From Bacteroidales bacterium UBA1256 (GTDB lineage Bacteria > Bacteroidota > Bacteroidia > Bacteroidales > Paludibacteraceae): a stretch of DNA of 13,165 nucleotides. The notes beneath the pieces are model-generated. The model had not been told where the DNA came from. It was given only the letters and a program-made list of their open reading frames with translations, and did no database searches. Every line of letters begins with the position of its first letter. Positions within the stretch are counted from its first letter, which is position 1. Positions 1 through 7,522 of this stretch are shown here, one piece after another. The position numbers were made by a program, and so were the translations under genes. The DNA lies in assembly GCA_002308195.1 (NCBI GenBank), contig DBVU01000042.1:5524-18688 (forward strand), given 5' to 3'.

Positions 1-864
<864 letters not shown>

Positions 865-868
<4 letters not shown>

Positions 869-2658
869 CGCTTTTCTAATTTTTTCTCTCCGTTTCTATA
901 TACATAACACCCGGTATATGCCATCGTCTTCTCGGCTATCTTGCGAACGGTTGAGCCGCAATCCATTCCGGCATCATAAGGCCTGTGAGGATCTTCTATC
1001 ATGCATAAGCAGGTGTATTGCGGGTTGTCTTCCGGGAAATAACCTACAAAGGTCATTCTGTGGTGGTTCTTATTATGTTGCTTGTCTATAATAAGCTGTG
1101 CAGTACCCGTTTTGCCGGCAATGGATACCAAATCCGATTGCGCTTTGCGTACACCGTTATATACCGATGCTGTGCCGTATTGATCATCCCAAACCACATC
1201 GTGCAATGCTTTTTTTACTTCTGTAAGCACTTCCGGACTGCAAATAGATGCCTTTACCACCTCCGGCTGGAAAGTCTTTACATTTTTACCGTCTTTTTGC
1301 AAAGCGGTCACTATCATAGGACGCATCATACAGCCGTTGTTGGCAATCGCATTGTAGAACATGACCAAGGTCATCGGAGTCACTTCCACAGAGTATCCAT
1401 ATGCCATCGAACTGATGGTAGCCGTATCGTTTTTAGGCGGGAAGATATACGGCAGTTGGCAACCAGGAAGCTCGATATAGACACTATCCCGTACGCCTAA
1501 TTTGTCAATGGATTTTACGAACTTATGCGCCGAACCTTTGTATTTATCGACCACTTTCTTGGCAAAAGCGATATTGCTGGATACAGCTAATGCGATACGC
1601 ATGTTAATCAGTTTGTTCATTCCATGGACATCTGTATGTTCAAGTCCAAAATATACCCATTTTTTGCCATCCAGTGTTACGGTGTCTTGTAAATTAGTCA
1701 ATCCGTCATTCATCATCGCCATCAGCGAAATGGTCTTGAATGTGGAACCCGGCTCAATTCGTGTTACGCCATGGTTCAGTTTTTCGGCGTACACACCTTC
1801 CGACACGCGGTCCACATTAGCGATTGCACGAATATAGCCCGTCTGGGTTTCCATCAGAATGCAACAACCCCATTTGGCATTTTTCTCTGTCGTTTTTTCT
1901 ATTAATGCGGTCTCCACAATGTCCTGCAGGTTCGCGTCAATCGTTGTGACGACATCCATGCCGTCTTGCGGTTCTTTTACAGTAATATACTCTTTACGCT
2001 TGCCGATACGTTGCACTTTGTTGATGCCGGAAATGCCCTTTAATTCCTTGTCAAACTGCATTTCCAAACCATACTCTGGCTCACCCTTCGCACCGGTTAT
2101 CGAGCCAATGGTACGGTTGGCCAGAATACCGTACGGTTTGATGCGACTGTAGTGCTCTTCGAAGGTGAAACCGCTTGTGAACTGACCTTTCTTAATCAGG
2201 CTGTTTTGCTTTAGCTGTTCCCGTTGCAGATAATTAATGCAAATGGTGTCTACCACTAATCGAACCTGCTTCTTATTATAAGCATTAATGATGATGCGTT
2301 TGTATTCATCTGCCGTTTTTCTACCGGTAGCGGCCGCAATGTCTATTGCCAGCGAATCAATATGTTTGTAAAATAATTCCCCGTCCTTCTTGTGTAGCGC
2401 GGGCACGTTCGCGTCCATTACTATTAAATATTGTGGCATACTGGTTGCCAGCAGATTGCCGTTGCAATCGAGGATATTGCCGCGTGAGCCTTTCACAGTA
2501 TCTAATACCGGTGCTTGCTTCTCCGCCAATTGCAACCATTTGTCGCGCTCAACGGTCTGAATATAAAATATCTTGCCCAATACGGCAATAAATCCCAGAA
2601 GGATGAAAACAAAAATGATGGCGAAGCGCCAAACGGTGTTACGTTGATTGTTCTGCAT
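865..2658 (-). CDS. ftsI: Class B penicillin-binding protein, FtsI/PBP3-like transpeptidase
   Basis: D,D-transpeptidase expected to crosslink septal peptidoglycan, anchored in the inner membrane and acting in the periplasm. The 597-residue protein has one N-terminal membrane segment (about residues 11-30). A PBP dimer-type domain follows (Arg/Gly-containing KGSRGNILD at 56-64), then the transpeptidase domain. Its active-site motifs are complete: STFK at 305-308 (nucleophile Ser305), SSN at 360-362 and KTGT at 516-519. The chain ends about 80 residues after KTGT, with no PASTA-like domain that I can recognise. Position after ftsL and before murE supports FtsI rather than an elongasome PBP2. 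The start follows the ftsL-like stop by one nucleotide (TAA-T-ATG), and the TGA stop overlaps the murE ATG. Confidence 0.95.
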
Positions 2659-2659
2659 A

Positions 2660-2977
2660 TTAGTTAAGGATTTTAATGGTAGGTTCGGTGTTTTCGCGCA
2701 AGGTACTGCCTTGCTCTTTCAGTTGCTGGCTTATCTGCGATGGACGCGTACTGTTCGACAGGTCCGCATGAATGGTCATGTAGCGGAATTTGGCGTCCAT
2801 CAGTTCTTTCTTGGCGTCAGTCAGACGATGCTGCTGCTTGATGGATTGATAGCCGGTCAGGATATAGAGGAAGACCAACACCACAATAAGACCAAACAGT
2901 GGGTACTGCTTTCTCAACTGCTTGCTGCGAAGGCGGTCGCCGTTCAACCATGCTTGTATATCGTGCGTGTCTGCCAT
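2660..2977 (-). CDS. FtsL-like bitopic division protein
   Basis: A 105-residue protein between rsmH and ftsI, the usual place of ftsL. It has a charged cytoplasmic N-terminus of about 25 residues (WLNGDRLRSKQLRKQ). One hydrophobic membrane segment follows (about residues 27-43, LFGLIVVLVFLYILTGY). Next is a Lys/Gln/Leu-rich stretch likely to form a short coiled coil (about 45-65) and a polar periplasmic tail. This matches FtsL layout: a small bitopic protein that pairs with FtsB through its coiled coil and helps activate FtsW/FtsI. Sequence similarity in this family is very weak, so the assignment rests on size, topology and gene order. The upstream spacer to rsmH is 31 nt and is almost entirely a 7-bp repeat. 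Confidence 0.75.
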   Translation of the reverse strand: MADTHDIQAWLNGDRLRSKQLRKQYPLFGLIVVLVFLYILTGYQSIKQQHRLTDAKKELMDAKFRYMTIHADLSNSTRPSQISQQLKEQGSTLRENTEPTIKILN

Positions 2978-2980
2978 AAA

Positions 2981-3008
2981 TCTCTAATCCCTAATCTCTA
3001 ATCTCTAA
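2981..3008 (-). repeat. 7-bp tandem array between rsmH and ftsL-like gene (4 units)
   Basis: Four head-to-tail heptamers fill the spacer: TCTCTAA (2981-2987), TCCCTAA (2988-2994), TCTCTAA (2995-3001), TCTCTAA (3002-3008), written on the plus strand. On the coding strand the unit is TTAGAGA. The array begins immediately after the rsmH stop codon (3009-3011) and ends three bases before the ftsL-like ATG, so it occupies the position where its ribosome binding site should lie. Confidence 0.9.
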
Positions 3009-3962
3009 TCACTTCTTCTCTGCCACGCGCAGTTTGGCGCTTCGTGCTCTCGGGTTGCATTCCACTTCTTCTTCGGTTGCTTCGCGCCCTTTCTCTATCA
3101 ACGTGAACGGAGTCAGTATATTTCCGTAAAAGTCTTTCTCAATCTTGCCCTCGAGGTTGCCGCTACGCAGGAAATTCTTAACCAAGCGGTCTTCCAGCGA
3201 GTGGTACGTCAGAATGGCGATGCGTCCTCCGGGGTTCAACAAGTCTCTTGCCGCTACTAACATCTCTCGCAATGCGCCCATTTCATCGTTCACTTCAATG
3301 CGTAGCGCTTGGAACAACCGAGCCAGATCTTTCTTGTATTGCGGTGCTACGTCAATCTCTCCCTCTTTAATGGAGAGGCTGGAGCAAAGTATTTTTACCA
3401 AGTCTTCCGTCCTTTCAATCGGCTGTTGTGCACGTGCCTTGCAGATATTCCTCGCAATGCCTCGGCCGTTTTTCAGCTCTCCGTATAACCATAGCACGTT
3501 TGCTAACTCCTCTTCGCTGTACCCGTTCAGGATGTCCGCTGCTGTGCGTTTCGCTGTTTGGTTCATGCGCATGTCTAATGGAGCACTGAATCGGAAACTG
3601 AACCCGCGTTCCGGGCAATCAAAGTGGTGAAAACTTACGCCCAAATCAGCCAGCAATCCGTCTATTTGCTCAACGCCGTAGTAGTCCATCCAATTCCGTA
3701 AGTACCGGAAATTGCTATGCACAAACGTCCATCGCTCGTCCTCTATCGCATTCTGCAAAGCATCTTTGTCTTGATCAAAGGAATATAAATGACCATTCTT
3801 CAATCTACTATCTTCAATCTCCAATTCGCGCATTCTGTCAAGGATGGCGCGACTATGACCTCCTCCACCGAACGTGACATCTACATACACTCCCTCAGGC
3901 TTAATTGCTAAGCCTTCGATGGTTTCATGCAGCATTGCCGGTATGTGATAGACTTCTGCCAT
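3009..3962 (-). CDS. rsmH: RsmH, 16S rRNA (cytosine1402-N4)-methyltransferase
   Basis: SAM-dependent enzyme (formerly MraW) that methylates N4 of C1402 in 16S rRNA, acting in the cytoplasm on the small ribosomal subunit. The 317-residue length is normal for the family. Seen: N-terminal YHIPAMLHETIEGL; SAM-binding loop FGGGGHSRAIL at 31-41; DQDKDA at 63-68; the signature DGLLADLGVSFHHFDCPERGFSFRF at about 101-125; the PLDMRM stretch at 128-133; and ILTYHSLEDRLVKNF at about 250-264. The ATG at 3962 lies 6 nt after the mraZ stop. Oddity: between SAM motif I and the Asp-Gln-Asp motif, residues about 45-56 (ELEIEDSRLKN) look inserted. They are encoded by a degenerate 7-bp repeat like the one just downstream of this gene. 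Confidence 0.95.
   Translation of the reverse strand: MAEVYHIPAMLHETIEGLAIKPEGVYVDVTFGGGGHSRAILDRMRELEIEDSRLKNGHLYSFDQDKDALQNAIEDERWTFVHSNFRYLRNWMDYYGVEQIDGLLADLGVSFHHFDCPERGFSFRFSAPLDMRMNQTAKRTAADILNGYSEEELANVLWLYGELKNGRGIARNICKARAQQPIERTEDLVKILCSSLSIKEGEIDVAPQYKKDLARLFQALRIEVNDEMGALREMLVAARDLLNPGGRIAILTYHSLEDRLVKNFLRSGNLEGKIEKDFYGNILTPFTLIEKGREATEEEVECNPRARSAKLRVAEKK
3797..3824 (-). repeat. Degenerate 7-bp tandem array inside rsmH (4 units)
   Basis: Plus-strand heptamers TCTTCAA (3797-3803), TCTACTA (3804-3810), TCTTCAA (3811-3817), TCTCCAA (3818-3824). The word TCTTCAATCT occurs exactly twice, 14 bp apart. The coding-strand units (TTGGAGA, TTGAAGA, TAGTAGA, TTGAAGA) resemble the TTAGAGA units of the array just beyond this gene. 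The array is translated into the extra loop near residues 47-55 of RsmH. Confidence 0.75.
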
Positions 3963-3968
3963 TCGCTT

Positions 3969-4421
3969 TTAGTTTTTCTTGGACATTTTTGCTCTCAATC
4001 GTGCAGCCAATTCCGTTTGGCTCAGACGTTTAGCGGTAAACGTCTCCGGTGCCCATAAGGCGAATCGGTTCAGCATGCCAACAAACAGCACGTCTTGTTG
4101 CGCACCGATGGTCTCAAGGTTTTTCTTTTGCAGCAAGATACGTCCCTGACCGTCCAACTCAAGGTATTCAGCGTCCGCCATGAACTGCATTAAAATCAAC
4201 TGGTCCTCCGGATCCCATTCATCCAGAGTTTGACGTAACTGTTCTACCTTCTCATTCCATACTGTTTCCGGGTAAAACATCAAGCACTCGTTGTCTGTAT
4301 CACGGCGCATCACAATGCGTTTGGACGTCTCTTCCGCCAAAATCTTACGATAACTTGCCGGAACAAAAATACGTCCCTTGTCGTCCAACCGTGCTTCAAT
4401 ATTTCCGATGAAAGTTTGCAT
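3969..4421 (-). CDS. mraZ: MraZ, dcw-cluster transcriptional regulator
   Basis: DNA-binding regulator of the SpoVT/AbrB-like MraZ family. In characterised bacteria it forms a ring-shaped oligomer and controls its own dcw promoter. The protein has 150 residues, normal for the family. The two internal MraZ repeats are visible: MQTFIGNIEARLDDKGRIFVPASYR at 1-25, with the conserved D-x-K-G-R and P, and a second copy, LELDGQGRILLQKK, at about 87-100. In the second copy the usual Pro after GRI-hydrophobic is replaced by Gln. It is the first gene of the division cluster. The ATG at 4421 fits the family N-terminus exactly and lies about 25-30 nt below the -7 promoter element. Two TGGGG boxes overlap its promoter and are the likely operator. 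Confidence 0.95.
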   Translation of the reverse strand: MQTFIGNIEARLDDKGRIFVPASYRKILAEETSKRIVMRRDTDNECLMFYPETVWNEKVEQLRQTLDEWDPEDQLILMQFMADAEYLELDGQGRILLQKKNLETIGAQQDVLFVGMLNRFALWAPETFTAKRLSQTELAARLRAKMSKKN

Positions 4422-4450
4422 AATTCACCACTTCTATTTGAAATTCGGTG

Positions 4451-4483
4451 CAAAGATACAAAAAAAATCTCATATTCCCCACA
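4451..4483 (-). promoter_or_regulatory. Bacteroidetes-type promoter of mraZ / dcw cluster
   Basis: On the minus strand the -7 element TATCTTTG (4458-4451) matches the TAnnTTTG consensus fully. An imperfect -33 element, TGTG in place of TTTG, lies at 4483-4480 with a 21-bp spacer, within the usual range. The T-rich spacer and a leader of about 25 nt to the mraZ ATG fit a primary sigma factor promoter. The weak -33 box coincides with a TGGGG repeat. Confidence 0.7.
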
Positions 4484-4493
4484 TTTCCCCACA
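4477..4493 (-). promoter_or_regulatory. Candidate MraZ operator (two TGGGG boxes, 10-bp period)
   Basis: On the mraZ coding strand, TGTGGGG occurs at 4493-4487 and again at 4483-4477. The TGGGG cores are therefore separated by exactly 5 nt, giving a 10-bp period. MraZ of E. coli is known to bind TGGGN direct repeats separated by 5 nt upstream of its own gene. The third position in phase (4471-4467) reads GAGAT and is not a match. The lower box overlaps the -33 element, so binding should block RNA polymerase. Confidence 0.65.
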
Positions 4494-4512
4494 AAAAAAT
4501 CTTTCAATTGTT

Positions 4513-4587
4513 TTATTAACAGGTTTTCAACAATCAAAAATACACAATAACTCGCGCAATTTCAATCAATTACGCGAGTTATTAACA
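4513..4587. repeat. Direct repeat TTATTAACA, two copies
   Basis: The 9-mer TTATTAACA is present exactly at 4513-4521 and 4579-4587 on the plus strand, 66 bp apart in the spacer between the protease gene and mraZ. A loosely similar TTTTCAACA lies at 4524-4532. The words differ from the DnaA box TTATCCACA at two positions each. Function unknown; the second copy overlaps the right arm of the hairpin at 4546-4583. This 199-nt spacer (4422-4620) otherwise holds the mraZ promoter, the TGGGG boxes and that hairpin, and no gene. Confidence 0.4.
4546..4583 (-). terminator. Hairpin after the M6 protease gene, likely terminator
   Basis: Perfect 11-bp inverted repeat AATAACTCGCG / CGCGAGTTATT (arms 4546-4556 and 4573-4583). 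A further AATT/AATT pairing is possible inside the 16-nt loop. It starts 37 nt after the protease stop codon. On the minus strand the stem is followed by GTGTATTTTTG, a weak U-tract, so termination may be partial. A protein-binding palindrome upstream of mraZ is the alternative. Confidence 0.5.
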
Positions 4588-4596
4588 ATTTAACGA

Positions 4597-4616
4597 AAAT
4601 GTGGGGTAAAATGGAG
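4597..4616 (+). promoter_or_regulatory. Second, inverted TGGGG-type box pair (possible remote MraZ site)
   Basis: On the plus strand TGGGG (4602-4606), a 5-nt spacer and TGGAG (4612-4616) repeat the 10-bp spacing of the mraZ operator. The 10-mer AAATGTGGGG (4597-4606) is an exact inverted copy of 4477-4486. It ends just before the protease stop codon, about 110 bp from the main operator. With only two imperfect boxes, chance is possible. Confidence 0.3.
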
Positions 4617-4620
4617 CGTT

Positions 4621-7428
4621 CTATTCGAACAGGATTTTAATCCACGGAGTTTTGCGTCCCATTTTGCTATTCGGCAGGTATTTGACGATGTACACAGCGC
4701 CGCGGCGGAACTCATTATCGTTCAACTGAATCACGTTGTAACTCCTGCTGACCGGAATGCTCTTTACCAGTTCGCCCTCTACTGAGTAGATATTTACCTT
4801 ACCGTCTGTCAGAGACTGCGGCAGATAGATGACGTGGGTGGCAGGATTGTAGTTAATGGAATCGTACGCCAGCGTCAGGTGTTTCGAATCAGCAGATTCT
4901 CCGGCAGGTGTTTGAACATAGTAGGGCATACTCAGTTCGCTCATATGCTCCTCGCAACCTTTGTTCTCCGAGCACTGTAAACGAACATAGTACTCTGTAT
5001 TCGGAATCAAATCGTAGGCATAGAATAGCGTGTATTTCTCAGCCTCTTCCGTATCCTGTGGAATGATGGTTCTCTCGCGGCCCTTGTAGGTATAAACCGT
5101 CTTATGGTCGAAGGTGGTTGTGAAAGCGTCCAGACAAACACCTTCACCGCCAATAGACGTATAATCCAAACGGAAACGACGGTAACCTTGTTCTTCCGTA
5201 AACGTCTGAGAATAGGTCAGTTTCTTGGTGTTCTTGCTGACATGAATGACATCAATCGTATCAATGCCGAAATCACTATAAGCACTCAGATAAATCAAGC
5301 CTACCTCCGAATCGGTTGTTGCCGGAGCATTGAGCCAGAAACTCAGTTCGACTACCGGCAGCGGATAGATAGGAGTGATGAGCCATTCGTTGTTCTCTTT
5401 GAACCACATGGACACGGCGCCGTCTTCTTTTGCTTTGGTGGTTGTGCGGTAGAAACTGGTTGCCCAGCCGCTTTCTGCAACACCGACCTCTTCGTCAAAC
5501 GCTTCAAAACTCTCCATGGTGGACTCCCGGCCTTCTTCCATGTGATACAAGGTTACATAGTACTCCTCGGCATCGGCTTGTGGTACCCAATGGATCTTGA
5601 AGGATGTAGGCGTCACTTCGCTCAATTTGTCAATATCCGGCGCAGCAATCAGTTCCGGACGGGGACTCGTTCCGCGAACGGTCAGAGTACCCACTGCTTG
5701 ATCTTGACGAACCGTAATTGTTCCGCGCTGGATGTCGCATACCTGTTTGCGCGGATTGTAGCGTACGTATATATCCGTTTCCAGTACGGAGTCTGCGCGT
5801 ACATCAGTGTTAATGGAAGTAGACCAATTCATGCTGTCTTTGGAAATGGCAAAACCGTTTCCTGCAATAGAGATGCTGACGGCAACACTGGGATCAAGGC
5901 CCTCGCCTACGATACGTATTTTGCTGCCAGGCGTAAAGGCTTGCTTGGTGTCCGCGTTGTAAGTGCTCTGAATAACCGGTAACTCTGCCGGCAGGAACAT
6001 GAAACCGCTGGATTTGAACGTGAAGGTGATATTTTGTCCCACTTCGGCAATGTCTGTCAGCGGTTGCTCGACAATCGTACCATTATGTAGCACCGGTGTG
6101 AAGGTTGTCACCTTCTTGGAACCGGGGTAGGGGTCGCTCTCACTGGCATAGCCTCTCTGACCACCTGCCTCCTCGATATCATAGCGCATTGGCAGACTAT
6201 TGTTCGGCCCGTTGTTGCCCCAAGCTTGTGCGTTGTAGTCCACGTGCCAAATAAGCAGACCGGTACCCGGCAGACTCGTTGCATGACGGTCCCAGCCAAC
6301 GTGCTGGCGGTTCTCTAACAACCAGTACTCGCTTGGCGAAGCGCTTTCCCAACTCAGGTTATGCGTCCCGTTGGCAATCAGATAAATCTGTTTCTTACCG
6401 TTCTCAATCGGCTCTAAAGTGTACGGACCTGCGTCAGTCAGTTGCACCGGCGTCACCCAGCCTAATTGGAAACGTTCACCGGCGGTATAGGTCGGCGGAG
6501 TCTTGCCGTTGCCGTTGTAGCTACCCGAGCACATGATATCCCAGGAACCGATAGTATATTGGTCGGTGTCATCATCGGTGTCGTAGTAGTCCGGCAGACC
6601 TAATACGTGACCGAACTCATGGCAGAAAGTACCGATACCACACATGCTGTTACCGGCAGATCCGCGTAATTCGGACGTGCAAGCGTAATCATAAATCAGT
6701 TTGCCGTCTACGCGCTCACCACTGCTAACAATACTACGATGCGGCCAGATGGAACTGGTCGGACCGCCTTCCGCCTCGTTGTGACCGGCATAGTAAATAA
6801 ATACATTGTCCAGAAGGCCGTCATTATTGGTGTCGTATTGCGTAAAATCAATACCTAATTCATCGTGTACTTTGTTACATGCCTCAACGACCATCTGCGC
6901 AGCGCGCTTGTCGTAATACGCATAGTCTTTATTCAGCGTTACAGGACCGTAGCAGTCAAAATACGGCGAGAAGATACTATCCGAGCAAGCTGTGAAATAG
7001 TCACGCGCAGAGCCAATACCGCCGTTGGCGCTGTAGCCCGACTCGTTAAGCATCGCTTCAAAGTCATCGCGTTTGTATTGGAATTTCAAATCGGAGAAAT
7101 TAACCAGAATCACGATGCTGTGGGGAGAACCGGACAGCGGGAAAGAAGCGGAGAATTGCTTCTGGTTAGCAATGCGGCGGGCTTTGCGCGCTGATTCATT
7201 CGGTGTGGCCACCGAAGCATCGTTTACCCACATGCCTTTTCCGTTTAAACGCACGGGCGTACCATCTGTACGCGTGTAATAACTATGGAATTCATCACCC
7301 ACTAACTTCAGCGTAACAGTACTACCATCCGCTTGTGTTTTGGTAATTAATTCCGGCGTTGCCTTTACCGCCCATAGGTTGGCGCTACATAGAAAAGCAG
7401 CCAATAAACTCATTAAATATCGTCTCAT
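4621..7428 (-). CDS. Secreted modular M6-family metalloprotease with T9SS-like C-terminus
   Basis: Zinc endopeptidase of the M6 (immune inhibitor A-like) family, predicted to be exported and secreted. Residues below are counted from the ATG at 7428 (935 aa). Residues 1-20 form a Sec signal peptide (MRRYLMSLLAAFLCSANLWA). The catalytic domain has the zinc motif HEFGHVLGLPD at 270-280 (ligands His270, His274 and probably Asp280; Glu271 catalytic) and the Met-turn SWDIM at 295-299. DTNNDGLLD at 199-207 is calcium-loop-like. Next come a beta-sandwich module (about 475-590), an Fn3-like segment opening at about 600, and a jelly-roll-like stretch (about 640-775). The C-terminus (about 855-935: VNIYSVEGELVKSI, GAVYIVKY, terminal WIKILFE) resembles a type A T9SS sorting domain. 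A longer frame from TTG at 7446 exists, but that lies only a few bases from the predicted transcription start. It is flanked by its own promoter and a hairpin. Confidence 0.9.
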   Translation of the reverse strand: MRRYLMSLLAAFLCSANLWAVKATPELITKTQADGSTVTLKLVGDEFHSYYTRTDGTPVRLNGKGMWVNDASVATPNESARKARRIANQKQFSASFPLSGSPHSIVILVNFSDLKFQYKRDDFEAMLNESGYSANGGIGSARDYFTACSDSIFSPYFDCYGPVTLNKDYAYYDKRAAQMVVEACNKVHDELGIDFTQYDTNNDGLLDNVFIYYAGHNEAEGGPTSSIWPHRSIVSSGERVDGKLIYDYACTSELRGSAGNSMCGIGTFCHEFGHVLGLPDYYDTDDDTDQYTIGSWDIMCSGSYNGNGKTPPTYTAGERFQLGWVTPVQLTDAGPYTLEPIENGKKQIYLIANGTHNLSWESASPSEYWLLENRQHVGWDRHATSLPGTGLLIWHVDYNAQAWGNNGPNNSLPMRYDIEEAGGQRGYASESDPYPGSKKVTTFTPVLHNGTIVEQPLTDIAEVGQNITFTFKSSGFMFLPAELPVIQSTYNADTKQAFTPGSKIRIVGEGLDPSVAVSISIAGNGFAISKDSMNWSTSINTDVRADSVLETDIYVRYNPRKQVCDIQRGTITVRQDQAVGTLTVRGTSPRPELIAAPDIDKLSEVTPTSFKIHWVPQADAEEYYVTLYHMEEGRESTMESFEAFDEEVGVAESGWATSFYRTTTKAKEDGAVSMWFKENNEWLITPIYPLPVVELSFWLNAPATTDSEVGLIYLSAYSDFGIDTIDVIHVSKNTKKLTYSQTFTEEQGYRRFRLDYTSIGGEGVCLDAFTTTFDHKTVYTYKGRERTIIPQDTEEAEKYTLFYAYDLIPNTEYYVRLQCSENKGCEEHMSELSMPYYVQTPAGESADSKHLTLAYDSINYNPATHVIYLPQSLTDGKVNIYSVEGELVKSIPVSRSYNVIQLNDNEFRRGAVYIVKYLPNSKMGRKTPWIKILFE

Positions 7429-7454
7429 ATGCGTATATTTTTCCAATTAGGCCG

Positions 7455-7486
7455 CAAAGTTACAAAAAAAATCCCACATATGCAAA
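7455..7486 (-). promoter_or_regulatory. Bacteroidetes-type promoter of the M6 protease gene
   Basis: On the minus strand a perfect -33 TTTG (7486-7483), a 20-bp spacer and a perfect -7 TAACTTTG (7462-7455). Transcription should start near 7448, about 20 nt before the ATG at 7428, which argues against the TTG start at 7446. The -33 box sits in the loop of the upstream gene's terminator hairpin, so promoter and terminator are interleaved. Confidence 0.8.
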
Positions 7487-7503
7487 TATATGCGGGATTT
7501 TTT
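7466..7503. terminator. Intrinsic terminator after the Sus-like cluster, T-tract on both sides
   Basis: Near-perfect 16-bp inverted repeat: AAAAAATCCCACATAT (7466-7481) and ATATGCGGGATTTTTT (7488-7503) around a 6-nt loop. The single mismatch (A opposite C on the plus strand) is a G-U pair in the minus-strand transcript. It begins 19 nt after the lipoprotein stop. A run of T follows the stem in either direction, so it could work on both strands. Confidence 0.85.
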
Positions 7504-7522
7504 AAGATTTTAATCTAAAAGA

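Noticed and set aside
4513..4532. DnaA-box cluster / replication origin upstream of mraZ
   Set aside because: The words TTATTAACA and TTTTCAACA each differ from TTATCCACA at two positions, and no dnaA, dnaN or AT-rich unwinding element is present.
5104..5982. Plus-strand open frame of 292 codons opposite the M6 protease
   Set aside because: It is antisense to well-conserved protease accessory domains and shows no recognisable motif or signal. It is treated as a shadow.
7429..7446. TTG at 7446 as start of the M6 protease
   Set aside because: It would leave only a few bases of leader after the predicted transcription start and puts MEKYTH before a complete signal peptide. The ATG at 7428 fits better.
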